Origin: Taibaiella sp965229095
Lineage (GTDB): Bacteria > Bacteroidota > Bacteroidia > Chitinophagales > Chitinophagaceae
Direction: 5' to 3'
Assembly (NCBI GenBank): GCA_965229095.1
Contig: OZ245855.1
Location: forward strand, 1,116,001-1,180,000
Length of the DNA: 64,000 nt
Made by a program: the position numbers and the translations under genes
Notes under the pieces: model-generated
What the model was told of the DNA's origin: nothing
Seen by the model: the letters and a program-made list of their open reading frames with translations, nothing else
Databases searched by the model: none
Shown here: piece by piece, positions 58,193 through 64,000 of the stretch
How positions within the stretch are numbered: position 1 is the stretch's first letter
How the letters are laid out: the number at the start of each line of letters is the position of its first letter

Positions 58193-61100
58193 ATGAAAAG
58201 AATAATACTATTCATAACCTGTGGGAGTTTAGTTATCTCTCATCAGGTTTTTGCACAATCCTCATCTGCCACGAACAACTTCGTTTCAGGCCGATATCTG
58301 GGATGGGACGGTCCAAGTGGAGCCAACTCCTTGTTATTCAGAACCACAGGCATCAACCGCATGCGGTTGAACGGAACGCAGAGCTATACTGTTGCCGGCT
58401 TTTCACAAGCACGGGATGGTTATTTACTGCTTGGGTCAGAAATAACACTGGGTGGAGATGGCCCCTTGTATGACCGTGGTCCGTTTTCCTTGCTGCACCT
58501 AAGTGGCAACGACGGGACCTTTACGCAACAGTTTGGCCACAGGGCATGGATGAAGACCGGGATTACCTTTACAGACAATAACGACCTGAGTTATTTCGGT
58601 TTGAGAAAGATCGGAACCGGAAACGATGTTACCGAAACTGCAGTAGTCTGGTCAGATAATAACGGAATAGGAGCAACAGGCCCCGATGATTTTTCGTTCC
58701 GTTTTACGGGAGGAAATAACAACGGCGCCTATAACCAGGACCTTTCTAATCAAGGTGATCTCGACGGACTCCACGTAGCCCGCTTCACAGGTACCGGGCT
58801 AATGGGGCTTGGCAATACCTTTGGCGTAACCGACGGGGCCATGCTTTACACACGTCCGCAATCCCTGTTGCACATGAGCTACCAATTCAGGGAAGGAGAT
58901 CCATTCGAATTATATGGCTTTCACCAGATCACCTACCAGCGTGCTCTTGGTGAATCGACAGACATTATCGGGCAGGGAGAAGGCGCTACAGATGGCCTTC
59001 GCCTGGGGATCGATAACGCTGTACACAACCCTGTTGGCGGCAATAAATTCCTGAACAGTTACCTGCGCTGGCAGGAAGCCTCCAGCTTTATCATCCAGAC
59101 AGAGGATAATAATTCGCCGAACATTGGAAGCAACGAACGGATACGTGTTACTTCCATCGGGGCATTGAACCTGAACTATGGCAGTTCCTATGGAGGCTTA
59201 ACGACCGCTCAGGCACTATCCGGTATTACCCGCGTGGGTATAAGCCATAATGGAGGACTACCCATTACAAAACCTTTAAGCCTGTTGCATCTGGGCTATC
59301 AAACCTATGGTGGTGGAAATGACGGATGGCGCAAATGGATGGATGTTGGTATCTATACCTCCAATGGTACAGACCAGGTGTTCCTGGGACTAAAGCCGGA
59401 AGGAGACTTTACTACCCTGGGCGATCGTCAGGATGCGGTATTGAATTGGGGTGATAACATAACCGGGACCGGAGGGGCCGACAATTTCCGGATGATCTTT
59501 ACCGCCGCATCTGGTAACACCTCTCCGGCTACAAGTGCAGATGGCCTGGAAGGATTACGTATGACGCCTACAACAACAACGGGAATTTTTACCGGAATCG
59601 GCGGAGATCCAACCGCTAACACTTACGTTGGCGGCAGTATAAACCCTACGGCTACATTGGAAGTGAACTCATGGGGAAATACCAATGTTGCAGGCGGCAG
59701 CTCGGGTCTGCGCTTTACGAATTTAAATTCCGCTTCGCCAACTGTCGTTAACCCGGGAGCAGGGGTACTTTCCGTAAATGACAACGGTGATGTGATTTAT
59801 GTAAATGCGCCTACAAATCCCGGTGGTAACGGAGGCTTTGGCGCAGCCTGTGGTGATAATGTAAATGGTAAGCTCCAATTCGACACCAAAGTGGATTTCA
59901 ACAATAACAACATGCATTTTGTGAACGGAACAAGCCCCATGAACCTGGATGAAAACAGAATGGGCATTGGCTACCCCTGTGCAACACCGCTTCCCGGGAA
60001 ATTCTCCGTTTTGCAGCTACATGACCAGACGGTACCGATAAGTACGCGTGCGGGCCATTTCCTTAACCTTGATGTTGCCAACAATCCTATGATCCTGACT
60101 AAATTGGATGGGGTATATGGCGAGGCAAGCGGTTTACAACCCAATAACCTGAAGACGATGAATGCCGGAGGTTCGTTTTATGCGAAGAACGCACAGATCA
60201 ACTATGGTGTACGGGCTATAGCAGAACAGGGCGGCGTAGGTAACCCGTTGTACATTGGCCTTCAGAATATAGGCGGGCACTTTGAAGGTTCATTTGGAGA
60301 GCTGACAGCTACTGGTGTCGTTGCACAAGGTGCCGAAGCCAAGCAGCGCAATGTCGGGGTTAGCGGTGTTGGTACAAGTCCAACAAACCCTTCACAGATT
60401 GAAAATATCGGAGGACAATTTACAGGAGCATACTCTGCAGGTGAGAACATGGCCGTTCATGCAGCGGGTTATGGCGGGGCCCATGCCTACGGTATCTATG
60501 CAACTGCCAGTGGCGGCGCCCTGAACCACGCCGGATATTTCAACGGGAATGTGGAGGTAATCAACGGAACCTATATTTCGGACCGGCAGTTCAAGACTAA
60601 TGTTGCACAGATTGAAGGCGGGTTGAAAACCCTGGAAAAATTACGCCCGGTAAAATACTACTTCGATGTAAAGGCACATCCGCGTTTCAACTTTGGAACC
60701 GAGCTGCAATATGGATTTATTGCACAGGAAGTAGAAGCGGTACTTCCAAGCCTGGTATACCAAAGCGGGCTTCCGGCAACGCATGACAGCTTAGGTAATG
60801 AGATTACGGCAGCAACATCATACAAATCACTGAACTATAACGGGCTGATCCCGATAAACACACAGGCAATCCTCGATCTGAACAGGAAAGTTGATGTAAC
60901 ATCACTTTCCGATCAAAAAATCAAAACGAATGTACAGGACTTAAGCGGTTCATTGAGCAAGGTATTGCGGATGCGTGGTGTATCTTACAACTGGATGCAC
61001 AATGTACATCCGGAACTGAACCTGGACAGTGCCAATCACATTGGTTTCGTGGCGCAGGAATTGCAACGGGTCGACCCTCGTCTGACTTTTGTGGCAGATG

Positions 61101-61633
61101 ACAATTTGTTACATGTCGAGTACGAAAAGGTAGTTCCGGTTTTAGCGGAAGCGATCAAGGAATTAAATGGTAAAATAGCAAGCAAGGATAGTGTTATCAA
61201 TGCACAGCAGGGAAAAATCGATGACTTGAACAGCCGTTTAAGCCAGTTGGAAAATTGCCTTTCCGGCATCCTGCCTTACCTGTGCCAGTTGAGCCAAAGC
61301 GCAGTAAAAGCAAATACACCGGCTGCACAGGAAGAGGTACGCAAAAACCTGAATGTTACGTTGAAAGATCGCAACACAATTATTCTGGACCAGAACGTTC
61401 CCAATCCGTTTGCAGAACAAACCGTAATCAATTTCTCCATTCCTAAAACAGTTCAGAAAGCGCAAATCCATTTCTACGATGGAAATGGTAAGCTGCTGCA
61501 CACTGTCGAAGTAACGGAAAGAGGGGTGGGCAGCTTAACCGTTTTCGGCTCCGATCTAAGTACAGGTATGTACACCTATACCTTAGTGGCCGACGGACAG
61601 GCAGTAGCAACCAAAAAAATGATAAAGCAATAA
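58193..61633 (+). CDS. Large T9SS-exported protein with two peptidase-S74 (tail-fibre chaperone) domains
   Basis: 1146 residues. Signal peptide (1-22, QVFAQ), then about 770 residues of repetitive beta-rich sequence containing recurrent PLSLLHLGYQTYGGG-type units (PFSLLHLSG, QSLLHMSYQ, PLSLLHLGYQ). Then two S74 intramolecular-chaperone domains in series: first around S796 (ISDRQFKTNV), second around S906 (SDQKIKTNV); each keeps the Ser and Lys of the autocleavage site seen in phage tailspike chaperones. A coiled-coil follows (about 1020-1050), and the last about 80 residues are a T9SS type A domain (VPNPFAEQTVINFSIP ... STGMYTYTLVADG). S74 domains fold the trimeric fibre and cut themselves off. 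Phage-like fibre tip used in a cell-surface protein. Confidence 0.82.
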   Translation: MKRIILFITCGSLVISHQVFAQSSSATNNFVSGRYLGWDGPSGANSLLFRTTGINRMRLNGTQSYTVAGFSQARDGYLLLGSEITLGGDGPLYDRGPFSLLHLSGNDGTFTQQFGHRAWMKTGITFTDNNDLSYFGLRKIGTGNDVTETAVVWSDNNGIGATGPDDFSFRFTGGNNNGAYNQDLSNQGDLDGLHVARFTGTGLMGLGNTFGVTDGAMLYTRPQSLLHMSYQFREGDPFELYGFHQITYQRALGESTDIIGQGEGATDGLRLGIDNAVHNPVGGNKFLNSYLRWQEASSFIIQTEDNNSPNIGSNERIRVTSIGALNLNYGSSYGGLTTAQALSGITRVGISHNGGLPITKPLSLLHLGYQTYGGGNDGWRKWMDVGIYTSNGTDQVFLGLKPEGDFTTLGDRQDAVLNWGDNITGTGGADNFRMIFTAASGNTSPATSADGLEGLRMTPTTTTGIFTGIGGDPTANTYVGGSINPTATLEVNSWGNTNVAGGSSGLRFTNLNSASPTVVNPGAGVLSVNDNGDVIYVNAPTNPGGNGGFGAACGDNVNGKLQFDTKVDFNNNNMHFVNGTSPMNLDENRMGIGYPCATPLPGKFSVLQLHDQTVPISTRAGHFLNLDVANNPMILTKLDGVYGEASGLQPNNLKTMNAGGSFYAKNAQINYGVRAIAEQGGVGNPLYIGLQNIGGHFEGSFGELTATGVVAQGAEAKQRNVGVSGVGTSPTNPSQIENIGGQFTGAYSAGENMAVHAAGYGGAHAYGIYATASGGALNHAGYFNGNVEVINGTYISDRQFKTNVAQIEGGLKTLEKLRPVKYYFDVKAHPRFNFGTELQYGFIAQEVEAVLPSLVYQSGLPATHDSLGNEITAATSYKSLNYNGLIPINTQAILDLNRKVDVTSLSDQKIKTNVQDLSGSLSKVLRMRGVSYNWMHNVHPELNLDSANHIGFVAQELQRVDPRLTFVADDNLLHVEYEKVVPVLAEAIKELNGKIASKDSVINAQQGKIDDLNSRLSQLENCLSGILPYLCQLSQSAVKANTPAAQEEVRKNLNVTLKDRNTIILDQNVPNPFAEQTVINFSIPKTVQKAQIHFYDGNGKLLHTVEVTERGVGSLTVFGSDLSTGMYTYTLVADGQAVATKKMIKQ

Positions 61634-61663
61634 ACCGAACCACGATGCAGCAGTGAAGCCGGC

Positions 61664-61700
61664 GATATGGTACCGAAGCGCAATGCCCCGGTACCATATC
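61664..61700 (+). terminator. Hairpin 1 after the S74 gene
   Basis: GATATGGTACC (61664-61674) and GGTACCATATC (61690-61700), exact 11-bp stem with a 15-base loop, followed by TCTTTAAT. Terminator-like. Confidence 0.5.
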
Positions 61701-61726
61701 TCTTTAATATGGCCTTTAACTTTGCA

Positions 61727-61760
61727 GTAAGCTGCTTTTACATATCGTAAAGCAGCTTAC
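61727..61760. repeat. Hairpin 2 in tandem
   Basis: GTAAGCTGCTTTTAC (61727-61741) and GTAAAGCAGCTTAC (61747-61760) pair with one bulge and a 5-base loop; 26 bp after the first hairpin. Confidence 0.45.
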
Positions 61761-61961
61761 ATTATCCCGGTGGATAGTTCATGCATCCACAAACATTCTG
61801 ATATTACATCGAAAAGCATGAGGCGCCTTACAGAAAAGAACAGAAACTTTTTTCGGTCATCATAGGCTTGCAGGAGTAAAGCAGGTTTGCATAATATATA
61901 TCATTCGTCAAAACTCATTAGAATGATTTGTATATTTATCCTAGCCAAACCCAAACTATCT

Positions 61962-63119
61962 ATGAGGTTTCTCAACTGTCTGCTAACAATTATATTGTTT
62001 TCCGCCGGAGGTTTTGATTCCACGAAGCTCTATGCCCAGGAGCTTGTCATTGCAGCAGATACAATTAAAAACTTTTCGGCTTTTAAACGTTCGCTATCTT
62101 TTAGCGGGTTGTTACAGACAAGATATGTGACCTCGCTCACCAGGAATGTAGACGTTAACGGCGTTCATTTTAACCAGGATACAAAAGATCCCGTAACCAA
62201 CACTTTCCTTATAAAACGGGCGCGGCTTATGGTCAAGGCCAATGTGAATGACCATTTTTCAGCCAATTTCATGGTCAACTTCGCGGAATTCAATGCAAAC
62301 CCGATAAACAAAGTGCTTGAGAATGCTTATATAAAATACACCCTGAACAGGCATCTGAATGTACAGGCAGGACAGTTCCGCCCCTTTTTCGGCATAGAGG
62401 ATGCCGTCCCTGTCGACCTGATCCGTACCATGGATTATTCCAACCAGTACTATTCATTCGGCGCCAATGGCTGGCAGAGCTTCCAGATCGGCGTCACCGT
62501 GTTTGGCGATATCACTAAAGACGATGACAATCCCTTCCGTTATTATGTTGGCGGGTATAACGGCAACAACAGGAACCAGCCTTCTGATAATGATGACACT
62601 AAAAACCTCTATGCCAGGCTCGAAAAAAAGTTGTTGAAGAGCATGACCATCGGGGTAAATGCCGGTACCGGCAGCAGTGCCAGCGCCACTGGTAATGCCT
62701 GGGGCGGTGATGTCTCGGCCCGGATAGACCTTTCCCAAAAATGGAAATTGCTCCTGATGGCAGAATACAAATCGGGGACCAATTTTGTTGCCTTTCATGC
62801 CACGAAGGAACCCAATCCCAGCCTGTCGGATTACAGGATGCAGGGCTTTTATTTTTTCCCCATCTTAAGATTCGAGTATAAGGCGCCCAGGGTGCGCGCT
62901 ATTGAATTTTCCACCCGCTATGAATGCTTCAACGAATCCTACAAAAAAGACGATAATCTCCGCCAGACAATCATTCCCAACCTTAGCCTGATTTTTGCCG
63001 ACGACTTTTTTGCAACCCTCCAGGTCGGCAGCTCGATCGATCTCTATCAAAAGGAAATCCCGCTTACTGCAACCTATAATCATAACCTGTTGTACGTTCA
63101 GTTACAATGCCGCTTCTAA
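61962..63119 (+). CDS. Porin (outer membrane channel, Porin_O_P type)
   Basis: 385 residues from ATG 61962. Signal peptide (about 1-27, TKLYAQ) and a barrel of about 16 strands with a porin start SLSFSGLLQTRYVTSL and a conserved GQFRPFFGIEDAVPVD segment of phosphate-selective-type porins. C-terminal residue Phe (LLYVQLQCRF). Upstream in-frame codons from 61887 are not signal-like. It lies 12 bp before the dicarboxylate transporter on the same strand, so the two likely form an uptake unit. Confidence 0.83.
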   Translation: MRFLNCLLTIILFSAGGFDSTKLYAQELVIAADTIKNFSAFKRSLSFSGLLQTRYVTSLTRNVDVNGVHFNQDTKDPVTNTFLIKRARLMVKANVNDHFSANFMVNFAEFNANPINKVLENAYIKYTLNRHLNVQAGQFRPFFGIEDAVPVDLIRTMDYSNQYYSFGANGWQSFQIGVTVFGDITKDDDNPFRYYVGGYNGNNRNQPSDNDDTKNLYARLEKKLLKSMTIGVNAGTGSSASATGNAWGGDVSARIDLSQKWKLLLMAEYKSGTNFVAFHATKEPNPSLSDYRMQGFYFFPILRFEYKAPRVRAIEFSTRYECFNESYKKDDNLRQTIIPNLSLIFADDFFATLQVGSSIDLYQKEIPLTATYNHNLLYVQLQCRF

Positions 63120-63131
63120 ACCCCGATAAAT

Positions 63132-64000
63132 ATGAAAGAGATAAACCTCAAAGCCCTGCTGGCAACAGTAATTATTGCATTGGTGATCTGGTTCATACCG
63201 GTACCCGAAGGGCTCAAGCCCAACGCCTGGCACCTGCTGGCCATATTTGTCGGTACTATCGCCGGTATTATTCTAAAGGCGGCATCCATGGGTACCATGG
63301 CGATGCTGGGTATTACCATGTGTGCCGTAACCCAGGTGCTGGCTCCCGGCGATCCGGCAAAATCGGTGACTTACGCGTTAAGCGGCTTCGGCAATTCGAC
63401 AATCTGGTTAATTGGTCTCGCCTTCTTTATAGCACGCGGTTTTATTAAGACCGGCTTAGGAACGCGCATGGCCTATTACTTCATCAGGCTTTTCGGGAAA
63501 GGGCCGCTGGGCCTGGCCTATGGCTTGAATGTGGCCGACCTGATCCTGGCCCCTGCCATTCCCAGCAATACAGCAAGAGCAGGCGGTGTTATTTACCCCA
63601 TTATGAAATCGATCGCCGTCAATATGGGTTCAGTACCCGAGAAAGCGGAAACCCATAAGAAGATCGGCGCCTTTCTGACATTGAGCAGCTATAATGCAAA
63701 TATGATCACCTCCGTAATGTTCCTGACGGCAACGGCCAGTAATCCTATGGCGCAGAAATTCGCAAAAGATCTGGGCATCCACATTACCTGGACCAGTTGG
63801 GCAATAGCTGCTTTTGTCCCGGGTATTATATGTTTCCTGCTGCTACCGCTCTTTCTTTACCGTTTTTTCCCGCCGGAACTCAAGAAGACGAAAGAAGCTC
63901 CTGCAATGGCTGCGGCAAAACTAAAAGAGATGGGGCCTATTACCAGGCAGGAATGGCTGATGGTTGGTACTTTCATTATACTCCTGGTGCTCTGGATCTT
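63132..64000 (+). CDS. DASS-family dicarboxylate/anion transporter (partial, runs off window)
   Basis: The first 289 residues are visible; the end is outside the window. Several membrane helices (about 7-25, 37-60, 92-112, 130-155, 230-252, 280-289). The segment LAPAIPSNTARAGGVIYPI is diagnostic of the plant-type 2-oxoglutarate/malate and CitT-like branch of the divalent anion:Na+ symporters. It probably imports C4/C5 dicarboxylates, or citrate, together with the porin upstream. ATG 63132 follows the porin stop by 12 bp, so they are likely co-transcribed. Confidence 0.9.
   Translation, partial: MKEINLKALLATVIIALVIWFIPVPEGLKPNAWHLLAIFVGTIAGIILKAASMGTMAMLGITMCAVTQVLAPGDPAKSVTYALSGFGNSTIWLIGLAFFIARGFIKTGLGTRMAYYFIRLFGKGPLGLAYGLNVADLILAPAIPSNTARAGGVIYPIMKSIAVNMGSVPEKAETHKKIGAFLTLSSYNANMITSVMFLTATASNPMAQKFAKDLGIHITWTSWAIAAFVPGIICFLLLPLFLYRFFPPELKKTKEAPAMAAAKLKEMGPITRQEWLMVGTFIILLVLWI

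Larger units (their letters stand above)
61634..61961. other. Intergenic stretch with two hairpins
   Basis: Between the S74 protein and the porin. Contains the hairpins at 61664-61700 and 61727-61760; no gene seen. Confidence 0.5.

Overview
The window looks like a chromosomal segment of a member of Bacteroidota, most likely family Chitinophagaceae or a close relative. The evidence is a gliding-motility lipoprotein (GldB), a PorV2-PorU2-type pair and two proteins with type IX secretion C-terminal domains, a TonB-dependent receptor with a carboxypeptidase-like N-terminal domain, a bacillithiol-type YpdA reductase, a DUF3078 barrel, and upstream boxes of the Bacteroidetes TAnnTTTG kind instead of classical -10/-35 promoters. 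I see no rRNA, tRNA, CRISPR array, phage or insertion-sequence transposase. Several genes use TTG or GTG starts (SRPBCC, mntH-like, Omp85-like, the degenerate ketosynthase, tyrS).

Layout. 1-5.7 kb is a stress and DNA-alkylation block: an ArsR/SRPBCC pair, AlkA glycosylase on the plus strand, then on the minus strand an Ada/Ogt protein and a tight trio of 2OG oxygenase, Ada-like zinc protein and AlkB, followed by a GNAT acetyltransferase. 5.7-7.8 kb holds a CopZ-like metal-binding protein, an AraC regulator with its own CxxC domain, a Pr6Pr membrane protein and a truncated haemoglobin. 7.8-8.5 kb is a repeat-rich gap with a degraded gene end. 8.5-13.2 kb has an orphan [2Fe-2S] CDP-sugar 3-dehydrase, a methyltransferase, a probable lanthipeptide-like precursor peptide and a membrane-anchored MutS-like ATPase. 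13.3-18.3 kb has DUF2252, a T9SS-exported protein and an Nramp transporter fused to a universal stress domain.

18.3-31.5 kb is mostly housekeeping and envelope: Omp85-like protein, NAD kinase, a LemA-TPM-TPM operon, ScpA, DUF3078, GldB, then a thioredoxin / di-haem peroxidase / hydrolase operon, an interrupted small secreted-protein gene and a DoxX-like membrane protein. 31.5-35.3 kb is a compact fatty-acid/polyketide-like module: ACP, active ketosynthase, YpdA reductase and a ketosynthase paralogue that has lost all three catalytic residues. 35.3-45 kb has a TPR protein, a GNAT-like protein, a siderophore-type TonB receptor followed by a PepSY membrane protein (iron uptake), a PQQ-repeat miniprotein, a beta-barrel protein and the NAD(P)HX repair enzyme. 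45-55.3 kb has TyrS, PorV2, PorU2 and a PIG-L deacetylase. 55.4-64 kb has RdgB with an unknown partner, IlvE, a large T9SS protein with two S74 chaperone domains, and a porin plus DASS-type dicarboxylate transporter that runs off the right edge.

The best candidates for something not yet described are the orphan modified-peptide precursor at 10.8-11.0 kb, the ACP/KS/degenerate-KS/YpdA module, the tandem S74 protein, the dyad covering the mntH-like start codon, and several strong inverted repeats placed against start codons.
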